Positions 35,031 to 47,200 are shown, counted from the stretch's first letter. The stretch: 64,000 nt of DNA from Isoetes taiwanensis (GCA_021234155.1 JAJEKV010000001.1:29156177-29220176), one strand, 5' to 3'. Notes: generated by a model not told the origin, from the sequence alone. Made by a program: numbers and translations.

Positions 35031-35111
35031 TGCCGAAAGCTTATCACCGGGATTAAAAAACCCCGCCCTTTCGGGTTTTCGAGGAAAAACCCTAGTGATA
35101 AGCCTTCGGCA
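35031..35111 (-). other. Stem-loop module in structured element, copy 2
   Basis: Arms TGCCGAAAGCTTATCAC (35031-35047) and GTGATAAGCCTTCGGCA (35095-35111), with the same loop as 34110-34190. Two base pairs differ from copy 1 on both arms, keeping the pairing. Confidence 0.85.
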
Positions 35112-35478
35112 AGGGGCTTGGACAAACGTAAGGCATAGAAATTGCTCCCAAAAAACCCCCGCATGGAGAAGTCGAAACAGATGCCGCTCGCCAACCTGTA
35201 CCTGCACATCCCAACACAACAAACGAGACAACACAACATACCAGAGGAAGGAATCACCCAGGGGGTGGAAAAAAGCATCACTTAGCGGGTGGAAGAAAAA
35301 CATGATAAACAATACAATAAACAAAGAAGGGGGGGAGGGTGGGTTCAAAGAGAATAAGGTACTGCTGAGAGAAGAGGAAGCGCCGATGAGACGTTGATGC
35401 AGAACCGCGCCTAAAATAGCGAAACCCCAACCAGAAAGGGGATGCGCCGCATGCATGCATGCAAGACATGCATGCTCG

Positions 35479-35532
35479 CCCCATTCTAGAATGTCGATCC
35501 GATGTCTCGGATCGATGGGATTCTAGAATGGG
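35479..35532. repeat. Hairpin in structured element, copy 2
   Basis: Arms beginning CCCCATTCTAGAAT and ending ATTCTAGAATGGGG, with inner CGATCCGA/TCGGATCG. The same flanks as copy 1 (GCATGC... before, CTCGCATGAAACCAACAA after). Confidence 0.8.
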
Positions 35533-36129
35533 GCTCGCATGAAACCAACAAACCGCCCGAATACCAGAGAACTTCCTTATCAAACTAGAATCGAGGACGA
35601 AGGTCACAGGATGAAGGCTAAAGAAGGGCCGAGGCCGAGAAAGGACATGCCACAGCATGACAGAAACGTCAAATGGGCCAAACCAAGCAGGAAGAAGCCC
35701 CTCCCCTGCCTGGAAACAATTCAAAGAGAATAAGGTACTGCTGAGAGAAGAGGAAGCGCTGATGAGACGTTGATGCAGAACCGCGCCTAAAATAGTGAAA
35801 CCCCAACCAGAAAGGGCATGCGCCGCATGCATGCATGCATACAAGACATGCATGCTCGCCCCATTCTAGTCGGATCGATGCGATTGGTTCAGTTGCTTCT
35901 CTACTTCATCTTAGAGGTAATTTCGCTTGAAGAACCTTCATAAACAACAAAATGCCGATGGTGCCCACGTGTGACACAAGTCCGCGTCAAATAAAATTGC
36001 ATAATTTTTCCCAATCTTGACCCTTCATTTGCATCAGCGGTCTATAATCGAAGTTGATCACATACACTCAAAATATCTTTAGTATAAATTAAGATATAAT
36101 GAGAAAATAATGTTCGTATGTAAGTATAT

Positions 36130-36600
36130 AAGTGAGAAAGTGAGTTTTCCACACCCCATCCACGGTGAATAGAGCACTACGTGGCACGATTTTGGCCATC
36201 CATGTTCTCCCTCCAACTTAGTGGGGGGCTTTGAAAACTCCTATGTTGTGTGGGGGATTCGCATCCATGGCGAATAAGGCGCCACGTGGCAAAACAATAT
36301 TATTACGTCAATATTCCTATATAATAAGAAAATAGTGTCTGTATGTAAGTGAGTGAGTGAGTGAATGAGTTTTCCATGCCCCATCCACGGTGAATAGAGC
36401 GCCACGTGAGTAAGTGAGTTTTTCACACCTTGTCCATCCATGTTCTCCCTCCAACTTAGTGGGGGGAACTCCTACGTTGTGTGGGGAATTCGCATCCACA
36501 GTGAATAGGCTGCAGCACGTGGCGCGATCTTGGCCATCCATGTCCTCCCTCCAACTTAGTAAAACTCTTATGTTGTGTGAGGGATTCAAACCCTAATCCG
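36130..36600. repeat. Degenerate tandem repeat with CACGTG (G-box) motifs
   Basis: A unit of roughly 100-120 bp recurs about four times: CATCCAYGGTGAATAGAGC, then CACGTGGC, then GGCCATCCATG and TCTCCCTCCAACTTAGT. Equivalent regions lie at 42270-42720 and 50310-50755. The ACGT cores resemble plant G-boxes, but with no adjacent gene a regulatory role is unproven. Confidence 0.7.
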
Positions 36601-37090
36601 TGCCCCCCAAACCCACTATACCTACCACTAGAACAATGTTTAAATTGAAACACACTCATTTAAGAAGGGCGTTTGAAAGATCCCTCTTGAAAATTTACAA
36701 AATTCTAAAATACCCCTAAAAAGGACCCTTTTATTATCTTTAGTTCAAAGATTTACAAAACTGCTCATGAAAATAGTCATTTTAGAAAGACTTAACATTA
36801 AGGAGAAAAATAAAAAAGAAAAATATCCCATTTTGGAGGGGGGAAGAACTGCTATGAAAGCCAAAGATTTATTATGGGGCAAATTCATATGAAAAAATTA
36901 GATGCTTTTGTATCTTATCCTTGAAAACTTTTTTGTTATTTCCAAACCATTTTGGTTAAACGTCCTAGTTGACCTTAAAAGACATTGGGAGGCAGTTGAA
37001 CAAACTTCTTGAATGATAAACTATTGTCTTTGCATCACATGGTATTACAGACACCAATACATCCACCATATCATGCAGTTAGCTGAGGTT

Positions 37091-37560
37091 TCAGTTGACG
37101 ATGCCACATAAATTTATATCAAGAAAACAAGAGTTGAAGTAATGAAGCTCTGTGATTACATGTCTTTCTCTGTTGTTCTCGGAGATGTATTCATACACAT
37201 TTTTGGGCTTGCACATACTAATCGGCAACATGGTGATGCTCAGAAGATAGTCAACCTCCTTGTCAATGTTGAGTGTCTTCAGCACAATTTTGTCATCTGT
37301 AGCAGTGGGCGTCACTGCATATTTCTCCACAGAGAAGTATTCGTTTGCCTTGCCCTTTCCTGTCTGTTTGCAAAGAAATATGTAAACTTCTGAGGGGTTT
37401 CTACTCCTCGCACATCTATGGACAAATCATGTGGTTTCCGTCTTGTCGAACATCCTTGTCTCCATAACATTTTGGGGTCCTTTGCCTTTAGTAGCATCTT
37501 TAAGCCGCCGAAAGTGAAGTTAGCACGTGTATAGAGAAAAAAAAAAGTAGAAATAACAAT
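37091..37560 (-). pseudogene. Exon-like piece of an unknown gene (unit 1)
   Basis: The minus strand reads FGGLKDATKGKGPQNVME, then a TGA, then SEVYIFLCKQTGKGKANEYF, VEKYAVTPTATDDKIVLKTL and NIDKEVDYLLSITMLPISM. It ends near NLCGIVN. I do not recognise the family; codon-like composition and length suggest a true former exon. Units 2 and 3 carry the same piece. In unit 3 it has extra frame changes at 51470-51560. A separate exon-like piece (KLPDENFTFLNKCESERLQK) lies at 37860-37965 in the same sense. Confidence 0.4.
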
Positions 37561-38101
37561 ACGGTTCGAATATATAGAATCTAACTTGGTCTGTAACGTG
37601 GTTGAAATCACTATAAAGTATATTTATTAGTGCCTAATTATTTATTCTTGTTGGGAACAATACCATCTCTGAAGCATGCCATAGTGATGCCGAGGCCATG
37701 TAATTTCATAGATATGCAGAGACCATAGATTTATCCATTTGCACATAGATTGTGTTGCTTGCGAAATTGAAGAAACACGCAGCACATTTCTATTTGAAAG
37801 GATAATGATCCTGAAATAAAAGTTAAGGCCAGAAAAGCTTATGAATTGAATCATCAAATTCAGTCACCACTCTCAGCTTCTGCAGTCTCTCCGATTCGCA
37901 TTTGTTCAAAAACGTGAAATTCTCATCAGGCAATTTTGCCCGTTCCAAGGTTGGAGGCTGGAACTAATTCGTTAAACTGCCCTTAAGGAATCGTATGCAA
38001 GAATAATCTATATATTAATCGAAGACATCTCACCATGGATTTGATTCCGGCAAATTTATCTTTCCTTAATCTGTAACCTTAAAACTAATGCCTAAGAAGG
38101 A

Positions 38102-41100
38102 AGGAAGGAAGGTTCTTTTATCGTCCGCAGAGGCCAATCGGCCTATGGGACCCAAATTACACGGGTGCAGCAAGCCCGTTGCTACCCGGATTTAAAAACC
38201 CCCCTTAGGAGGGAAAAACCATCGTAGCAACAAGCCTGCTGGCAGCTGTACAAATATACATATACACATGAATTTCCGGCACCTCAGGTAGGCGCCCGGG
38301 GGCAGAGGTGAGTCCGCAGATCCAAAACCTCCTGGAGGTAGGAGCCAAGGGATCGAACTGACTACTGAGTAGCTCGTGCAGGGGCAAACCAGGTCGCACC
38401 AAGAGAATGTAGCGAGCCCGAATCTGAGTATAGGTTGGACAGCTCTGGAAGGCATGGCTTTCATCCTCAACAACCCCGGCAACACCACCGACAACCGGGG
38501 CGGCTCTCCAACCCCAGGCCCGCCTCAAGCCGAAGATGGTGGGCCCCCATTCAATGGACGCTGGCGATCCCGTGCTTTTTCATGGGCAACCGAGAACGGG
38601 TAGAGCTGTGGGCTCTACGAACAGGTGGTGGGTTTTATGTGCCGTTTGTAGTGTGCCACCTTTACCGCTTCGAGCATGGTGGTCCCGAGCTTCTTCAGAA
38701 ACAAGAGTCCAAGTACCCCTCGGCCTATCCGCCCAGGGCGATGCGTGTGCACGGACGCACCTATGTGCGCTTTACGTTCAAATAGCGCTAGCCACCGGGC
38801 TCTCTTTGTCCTTCCAACAAGCAGTCGAAGTTGGGCTCATCGCCACGTGTAAGCCAAGCGCGGGGAGCCGAAAGTGTCGCCCATGCTGGCCACCTTCGGA
38901 AATAAACAATGTGTCTATCGAGGGCCGCATGCTGCAGGGGCATGAATCTTGTCTCCTGCAACAAGATCTGATATGGAACTGAGGGCTTGACCCCAAGTGC
39001 CCGCGTGAAAAATGCCTTCTGGACCTGCTCTACGTCGTTCCAAGTCGCCAAAGACACCACTGGGCCCCACACCTCGACCCCATACAGAAGAACTGGCTCC
39101 ACCAATGTCCGGAACAAATGTGACTGGTGGCCCCGATCATCTGGCTTCGCCCCAGTGACTATTGTTTTGCATTGCGTGCATACGCCTTCCAACTGCGGTC
39201 ACCGAAGGCTTAATGGATGCATCCCAATACATTGAGGACGGAAATTCCACCAGGTACTTGTAGCTGGGTGTAACCTCTACTATCTGCCTCTGATAAGTGA
39301 GCGCCGGATGTGCTGGATGACGTGAGGAGGATATGAGGACCTCCTTAGTCTTGGCCAGGTTGACACGCATGTCCGTCGCCTGGCAGAATGTGTCCAGGGC
39401 ATCTAGGTGTGCCTGCATGCCCTCTGGTGTATGGGCCAAGAGGTCCATATCATCCGCATAGATGAGCTGCCGGATGACACGGTGCAAGAGCTATATACCC
39501 CCATTGGCAGCAAGCCAGGCTTCCAACTGGTCAATGTAAAGTCCAAAGAGTGTGGGTGAGAGAGGACAACCTTGCCTAACTCCAATGCTACGGCAAATGA
39601 CTGCCCTTACGGTTGCATGCGGCTGTGGTGCTCTCAGATCGGTCGGTACACTGCGTTCTGCAGATCCATAGGGAGCCCCAGATGATGCAATCTCGCCCAC
39701 AACCAATCCTGTTGTCCTCGACCAGGGCCCTGAGTGTGAAGATGTGATCAATGGTCGAATGTCGGGGTCGGAAGCCTGCCTGGGTAAGTGCCCGACTTTC
39801 GTTGCCTCGCCACTGGTTACCATTTGCTCGAGAATGCCCCCGCACAGCTTGGCAAACACTGAGCTGACCATGATGGTTCGATAATTGGCTGGACAGTGTG
39901 GGTCCCCTGCCTTGTAGATCGGAACAACCCTGCTTGTGGTCCATGACGGGAAAAACCCTCTTGCAATACCGCTGAGCAAGGTGCAGCAAGGGCGGGCACC
40001 ATGGGCTGTCCCCGCCCACTTGAGCAACTCCGCTGTGTGCCATCCAAGTCTGCCGCCTTCCCATTAGCCAGGCGCTGCAGCCCTCTTCGACATCTTCTTC
40101 TGTGATGACCAGCGGTGGGCCATGTTGCGGGGGCACATCCGTCCGTGTTCCCGGGGGATCATAAAGTTGTTGCGCGATCGCTCCCATTGCACCCCGTGAT
40201 GTTCCCCGTGGGTTGTCTTTGGCCTGCAGAGTACCCCGCGCCGTAAAGTTCTCGGGTGGGCATCCAGTAGGCCGAACATTTCTCCTTGGTGCCTTGCCAG
40301 GTACCTTGCCTTTGTTTCCTTGAGGAAGGCACGGTAATGGCTGGTGGCCTAAGCTCGCATGTCCTGATCCACGATGAGACGGAGTGCGCGTTTGCATTCC
40401 TTACACTCAGCATCAAACCATCTGTTACATGGGAAGGTTGCGGCCTCTGATCTCTGGCATAGGGGAGGTCTCCCAAAGCACTTTGTCGCCCTTCGTTATG
40501 AGGAGCTCAACCCGGCTAGTCGGTTTCTTTGTTCCAAAGATGTGGGCCCACAGAACTGTCGGGAGGGCTTCTGCGAGCATGTCAGCGTAAGCCTCCGCCT
40601 GCTCATAATCCAAGCGCAACCGAGGTCGGCAAGGTACCGCTCATTGAGGGGGCGTGAGTGGCTGGCCGGCCGCCTTCACATAGAGTGGGAGGTGATCCGA
40701 GTCGGCCTCCTCGTCCGACCGCCCGTACGGCGTGAAAATGGTCGACAAGGTGTACATCCTGCGCGACCACTATGACATAATCCACGACACTAGTTCCGCC
40801 GCCGATTTTTCCCGTTTGCAAGTGTACCCGTGGGAAGAGGGCCATTGTGGTAGGCCATTGCATATAAGCAGGTCAAAGATACCGCACATCGAGCAATTAG
40901 AATGCGCGGCGGGTGATCGGATCGTCATCCGAAAGTGCCGGTGCAAGCTACCTCTGCGGACGAATCGCAAAGACGTCATCCGCAAAGGGGTCCGGCCGCA
41001 TGGCCTGTTCCACCCCCGGAGTGCATTGAAGTCTCCAAGGAGCATGACTCGCGCCCATCCAAAGCTTGGCTTTGTATGTCATCATATAGATCGACATACG

Positions 41101-41711
41101 GGTCCATCCCGGCCCACCTCGGGATGGTCGTGGATAGAAGGGACTCTCTGCATGGGGAAAGTAGCAAGCAGCTGGGAAGAGAGGATATCCGCCAGGGTGG
41201 TGCACTCGGATCCACAAGTAGCGGTTATGTCTGTCGGTCTTCTGGAGGGAAACCAAATGTGCCAAGCTACCCGGTAGTAGCAGGCAACCCCACCGTGCCC
41301 ACGTCTCCCTGTACAACCATTGAACACTGAAAAATGCTGGTACCCTGGCAGATCGGGCAGCCTATGGCCTGGGTGTTCCAATGTCTCCATGAGGAAGATG
41401 AGGTCCATGTCCACAGCCACTGAATTGAGAGAGACTGTAAACCCTAGAGAGAGAACAGTGGGGTCTCTGGCTGTCAAAATTGCGCTCAGAATCCAATTTG
41501 GGGACCAAAAACGCAGGTCAGAGCACCTTAGGGGTTTGGGGGTTTAGGGGCTAGAGAGAGACTGTAAACCCTAGAGAGAGAAAGCCAGAAAGGGGCAAAT
41601 CAAGGGGCCTCTATGCAAGGGGCTGTAGGCAAGGCAGAGCAAATCCAAAGACAAGCCGATTGCAGAAACAAGCAGATCAAAGCAAATCACTTACCAAGCT
41701 TCTGCACGGAT
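38102..41711 (-). mobile_element. LINE copy 1, internally deleted
   Basis: Sense runs right to left. A 5' leader with two copies of GACTGTAAACCCTAGAGAG lies near 41436-41580. It is joined directly to the endonuclease part (VDMDLIFLMETLEHPGHRL at about 41380), so ORF1 is deleted, with GAGAGAGACTGTAAACC-type repeats at the break. Endonuclease LLGDFNA lies at about 41040, then RT motifs in several frames (GFRPRHSTIDHIFTL about 39770, QLIYADDMDLLAHT about 39460). VEDESHAFQSCP follows near 38460. The 3' end has GGACGATAAAAGAACC and a (CCTT)n tail. The target duplication TAAGAAGGA flanks it at 38091-38099 and 41711-41719. Confidence 0.95.
38178..38231 (-). other. 3' stem-loop module of LINE copy 1
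   Basis: Arms GTTGCTAC (38178-38185) and GTAGCAAC (38224-38231). The loop is shortened to GGATTTAAAAACCCCC...GGAGGGAAAAACC. Repeated identically in copy 3 (52376-52429). In copy 2 the 3' arm is altered, but a CCCGTTG/CAACGGG pairing remains. Confidence 0.8.
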
Positions 41712-44239
41712 AAGAAGGAGAGATCTTGCTTTAAAATAAATGACACAAAATTTTGCACAAATATAAAATCCAACATTATAAAGACAATCACATATGTCAT
41801 ACAAACTGCTGAATTTTCAGGTACAAAAACTTTGCTTCATGGAAAAACATCATGCAGAATAAATATAGGATTTCAAAACGGCATGATAAAATTGATCAGC
41901 AAACATGTAGAGCACGAGGTACAGATGCTTTGTTTCACATAATAGCACTATGACCATAGAAGGATAAGCACCAAGCCTGCCTCATTTTGTAAAAAGTCTA
42001 CTTCATCTTAGAGGTAATTTTGCTTGAAGAACCTTCATAAACAACAAAATGCCGATGGTTCTTGTAAAGCAAACACAACAGACTTGGCATCTCCCCTAAC
42101 CCACGCGTGACAGAAGTCCGTGTCAAATAAAATTGCATAAATTTTCCCAATCTTGACCCTTCATTTGCATCAGCGGTCTATAATCGAAATTGATCACATA
42201 CACTCAAAATATCTTTAGTATAAATTAAGATATAATAAGAAAATAATGTTTGTACGTAAGTATATAAGTGAGAAAGTGAGTTTTCCACACCCCATCCATG
42301 GTGAATAGAGCACCACGTGGCACGATTTTGGCCATCCATGTTCTCCCTCCAACTTAGTGGGGGGCTTTGAAAACTCCTATGTTGTGTGGGGGATTCGCAT
42401 CCATGGCGAATAAGGCGCCAAGTGGCAAAACAATATTATTATGTCAATATTCCTATATAATAAGAAAATAGCGTCTGTATGTAAGTGAGTGAGTGAATGA
42501 GTTTTCCATGCCCCATCCATGGTGAATAGAGCGCCACGTGAGTAAGTGCGTTTTTCACACTTTGTCCATCCATGTTCTCCCTCCAACTTAGTGGGGCGAA
42601 CTCCTATGTTGTGTGGGGAATTCACATCCACAGTGAATAGAGCAGCACGTGGCGCGATCTTGGCCATCCATGTTCTCCCTCCAACTTAGTAAAACTCTTA
42701 TGTTGTGAGGGATTCAAACCCTGATCCGTGCCCCCCAAACCCACTATACCTACCACTAGAACAATGTTTAAATTGAAATGCACTCATTTAAGAAGCGCGT
42801 TTGAAAGATCCCTCTAGAAAATTTACAAAATTCTAAAATACCCCTAAAAAGGACACTTTTATTATCTTTAGTTCAAAGATTTACGAAACTGCTCATGAAA
42901 ATAGACATTTTAGAAAGACTTAACATCAAGGAGAAAAATAAAAAAGAAAAATATCCCATTTTGGAGGGGGGAAGAACTGCTATAAAAGCCAAAGATTTAT
43001 TATTGGGCAAATTCATATGAAAAAATTAGATGCTTTTGTATCTTATCCCTGAAAACTTTTATGTTGGCTGTTATAGAAGACAGAAAATTTGTTATTTCCA
43101 AACCATTTTGGTTAAACGTCCTAGTTGACCTTAAAAGACATTGGGAGGCAGTTGAACAAACTTCTTGAATGATAAACTATTGTCTTTGCATCACATGGTA
43201 TTACAGACACCAATACATCCACCATATCATGCAGTTAGCTGAGGTTTCAGTTGACGATGCCACATAAATTTATATCAAGAAAACAAGAGTTGAAGTAATG
43301 AAGCTCTGTGATTACATGTCTTTCTCTGTTGTTCTCGGAGATGTATTCATACACATCTTTGGGCTTGCACATACTAATCGGCAACATGGTGATGCTCAGA
43401 AGATAGTCAACCTCCTTGTCAATATTGAGTGTCTTCAGCACAATTTTGTCATCTGTAGCAGTGGGCGTCACTGCATATTTCTCCACAGAGAAGTATTCGT
43501 TTGCCTTGCCCTTTCCTGTCTGTTTGCAAAGAAATATGTAAACTTCTGAGGGGTTTCTACTCCTCGCACATCTATGGACAAATCATGTGGTTTCCGTCTT
43601 GTCGAACATCCTTGTCTCCATAACATTTTGGGGTCCTTTGCCTTTAGTAGCATCTTTAAGCCGCCGAAAGTGAAGTTAGCACGTGTATAGAGAAAAAAAA
43701 AGTAGAAATAACAATACGGTTCGAATATATAGAATCTAACTTGGTCTGTAACGTGGTTGAAATCACTATAAAGTATATTTATTAGTGCCTAATTATTTAT
43801 TCTTGTTGGGAACAATACCATCTCTGAAGCATGCCATAGTGATGCCGAGGCCATGTAATTTCATAGATATGCAGAGACCATAGATTTATCACGCTGCACA
43901 TAGATTGTGTTGCTTGCGAAATTGAAGAAACACGCAGCACATTTCTATTTGAAAGGATAATGGTCCTAAAATAAAAGTTAAGGCCAGAAAAGCTTATGAA
44001 TTGAATCATCAAATTCAGTCACCACTCTCAGCTTCTGCAGTCTCTCCGATTCGCATTTGTTCAAAAACGTGAAATTCTCATCGGGCAATTTTGCACGTTC
44101 CAAGGTTGGAGGCTGGAACTAATTCGTTAAACTGCCCTTAAGGAATCGTATGCAAGAATAATCTACATATTAATCGAAGACATCTCACCATGGATTTGAT
44201 TCCGGCAAATTTATCTTTCCTTAATCTGTAACCTTAAAA

Positions 44240-47200
44240 CTAATGCCTAAGAAGGAAGGAAGGAAGGAAGGTTCTTTTATCGTCCCCAGAGGCCAATCGG
44301 CCTATGGGACCCAAATTACACGGGTGCAGCAAGCCCGTTGCTACCCGGATTAAAAAACCCCCCTTAGGAGGGAAAACCATCAGAGTAAACAACGGGCCGG
44401 GCACTGTACAAATATACATATACACATGAATTTCCGGCACCTCAGGTAGGCGCCCGGGGGCAGAGGTGAGTCCGCAGATCCAAAACCTCCTGGAGGTAGG
44501 AGCCAAGGGATCGAACTGACTACTGAGTAGCTCGTGCAGGGGCAGACCAGGTCGCACCAAGAGAATGTAGGGAGCCCGAATCTGAGTATAGGCTGGACAA
44601 CTCTGGAAGGCATGGCTTTCATCCTCAACAACCCCCAGCGGGCAACACCGGATAACCGGGCGCGGCTCTCCAACCCACCGAATTCGCCTCTGCCGAAGAT
44701 GGTGGGCCCCTCGCTCGAATGGACGCCGATGATCCCGTGCTTCTTCATGGGCAACCGAGAACGCAGTAGAGCTGTGGGCTACTGAACCCAGGGTGGGGTT
44801 TATGTGCTTTCGTTTGTAGTGTGCCACCTTTACCTGTTCGCAGCATGGTGGTCCCAGAGCTTCTTCAGGAAACAAGAGTCCAAGTACCCCCTCAGCCTAT
44901 CCGGGCCGGCGTCTGTGTGCACCTGGACGCACCTATGTGCATCTACGTTCCAGCGCGCTAGCCACTGGGCTCTCTTGTCCTTCCAACAAGCCCCGAAGTC
45001 GTTGCGGGCTCATCGCCCTGCCAGAAGTAAGCCAAGCGCGGAGCCGAGTGTCGCCTATCGCGGGCCACCTTTCGGAAATAAACAATGTGTCTATCGAGGG
45101 CCGCGATTGCGGGGGCATGAATCTTGTCTCCCCGCAACAAGATCTCGATATGGGCGAGGGGCTTGACCCCAAGTGCGCGTCAAAAATGCCTTCGGACCTG
45201 CTTCTACGCCGCTCCAAGTCGCCAAAGACACTACTTGGGCCCCCACACCTCGACCCCATACGTAAGAACTGGCTCCACCAATGTAGGAACAAATGTGTGG
45301 TGGCCCCGATCATCTGGACTTCGCCCCGCGGACTATTGTTTTGCATTGCGTACAACGCCTTCCAACCTGCGGTCACCCGAAGGCGAATGGATGCATCCCA
45401 ATACATTGAGGACGGAAATTCCACCCCCAGGTACTTGTAGCTGGGTGTAACCTCTACCATCTGCCTCTGATAAGTGAGCGCCGGAGGTGCTGGATGACGT
45501 GAGGAGGATATGAGGACCTCCTTAGTCTTGGCCAGGTTGACACGCATGTCCGTCGCCTGGCAGAATGTGTCCAGGGCATCTAGGTGTGCCTGCATGCCCT
45601 CTGGTGTATGGGCCAAGAGGTCCATATCATCCGCATAGATGAGCTGCCGGATGACCTGGTGCAAGAGCTATATACCATCCCCCCCCATTGGCAGCAAGCC
45701 AGGCTTCCAACTGGTCAATGTAAAGTCCAAAGAGTGTGGGTGAGAGAGGACAACCTTGCCTAACTCCAATGCTACTGGCAAATGACTGTCCTTCTGGTTG
45801 CATGTGGCCTGTGCAGCTCTCGTACAGTCGGTACACTGCGTTCTGCAGATCCATAGGGAGCCCCAGATGATGCAATCTCGCCCACAACCAATCCTGCTGT
45901 CCTCGACCAGGGCCCTGAGTGTGAAGATGTGATCAATGGTCGAATGTCGGGGTCGGAAGCCTGCCTGGGTAAGTGCCCTGACTTTCGTTGCCTCTGCCCT
46001 GGTTACCCGCTGTTCGAGAATGCCCCCGCACAGCTTGGCAAACACTGAGCTGACCATGATGGTTCGGTAATTGGCTGGACAGTGTGGGTCCCCTGCCTTG
46101 TAGATCGGAACAACCCTGCTTGTGGTCCATGACCGGGAAAAAACCCTCTTGCAGCGTCTGTTGAGCAAAGGCGAAGGGATGGGCACCATGGGCTGTCCTG
46201 CCCACTTGAGCAACTCCGCTTGCAGGCCATCCAAGTCTGCTGCCTTCCCATTAGCCAGGCGCTGCAGCCCTTCTTCGACATCTTCTTCTGTGATGACCAG
46301 CGGTGGGCCATGTTGCGGGGGCACATCTGTCCGTGTTCCCAGGGGATCATAAAGCTGTTGAACGTACTGCTCCCATTGCACCGGCGTGATGTTCCCCGTA
46401 GGTTGTGCTGGCCTGCAGAGTACCCTGCGCCAGAAAGTTCTCGGGTGGGCATCCAGTAGGCCGAACATTTCTCCTTGGTGCCTTGCCAGGTACCTTGCCT
46501 TTGTTTCCTTGAGGAAGGCACGGTAATGGCTGGTGGCCTAAGCTCGCGTGTCCTGATCCACGATGAGACGGAGTGCGCGTTTGCATTCCTTACACTCAGC
46601 ATCAAACCATCTATTACATGGGAAGGTTGCGGCCTCTGATCTCTGGCGTGGGGGAGGTCTCCCAAAGCACCTGTCTGCCCCTGTTATGAGGAGCTCAACC
46701 AGCTAGTCGGTTTTCTTTGTTCAAAGATGTGGCCCAGAATCGGGGAGGGCTTCGCGAAGCATGTCGGCGTAAGCCTCCGCCGCTCATAATCCAAGCGCAA
46801 CCGAGGTCGGGCAAGGTACCGCTCTTGAGGGGGCGTGAGTGGCTGGCCATGCCGACTTCACATAGAGTGGGAGGTGATCCGAGTCGGCCTCCTCGTCCCC
46901 GTGTCCGTCTTTGACGTGAAAATGGTCGACAAGGTGTACATCCCGCGCAGCCACTATGACATAATCCACGACACTAGTTCCGCCGTGATTTTCCCCGTTT
47001 GCAAGTGTACCCGTGGGAAGAGGGCCATTGTGGTAGGCCATTGCATATAAGCAGGTCAAAGATACCGCGACATCGGGAGCAATTGTTCCGCCGGCGGGTG
47101 ACCGACCGTCATCCGAAAGTGCCGCGGTGCAAGCTACCTCGGACGCAACCGCAAAGATCGCCATCCGCAAGGGGGTCCAGCCGCATGGCTCGTTCCACCC

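Larger units (their letters stand above)
33897..35889 (-). mobile_element. Insertion of about 2 kb made of tandem structured retroposon-like units
   Basis: It interrupts sequence that is contiguous in the other units (AAAAAGT joined to CTACTTCATC). It consists of two long related blocks, 33903-34700 and 34860-35575, and a partial third at 35730-35870. Shared parts in order: CTTYTCATTCATCTCAGCAG, a GGTAGCYGCACA segment, a stem-loop module, a roughly 300-bp variable part, CTGCTGAGAGA...GCGCCGATGA, GCATGCATGC, a long hairpin and GAAACCAACAA. No convincing protein is encoded. The stem-loop orientation matches minus-oriented LINEs. Confidence 0.65.
35890..41996. repeat. Segmental duplication unit 1
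   Basis: Starts CTACTTCATCTTAGAGG. It contains a G-box-rich degenerate tandem region, exon-like minus-strand pieces, a LINE and the downstream block at 41712-41996. It is shorter than unit 2, mainly because about 1.85 kb of the LINE 5' half is deleted. Confidence 0.95.

Noticed and set aside
34470-35600. Helitron 3' ends suggested by hairpins
   Set aside because: The hairpins are not followed by CTRR at the expected distance, and no TC 5' end or Rep/helicase sequence is present.
35755-35790. CTGATGAG...GAA string resembling a hammerhead ribozyme core
   Set aside because: The stem II base pair before GAA is absent and GAAA is not present. The equivalent strings in the other two copies read CCGATGAG and CCGATGAA. 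It also lies on the strand opposite to the element's likely sense.
36130-36600. Cluster of CACGTG motifs as a promoter
   Set aside because: They are part of a degenerate tandem repeat present in all units. No intact gene starts nearby.
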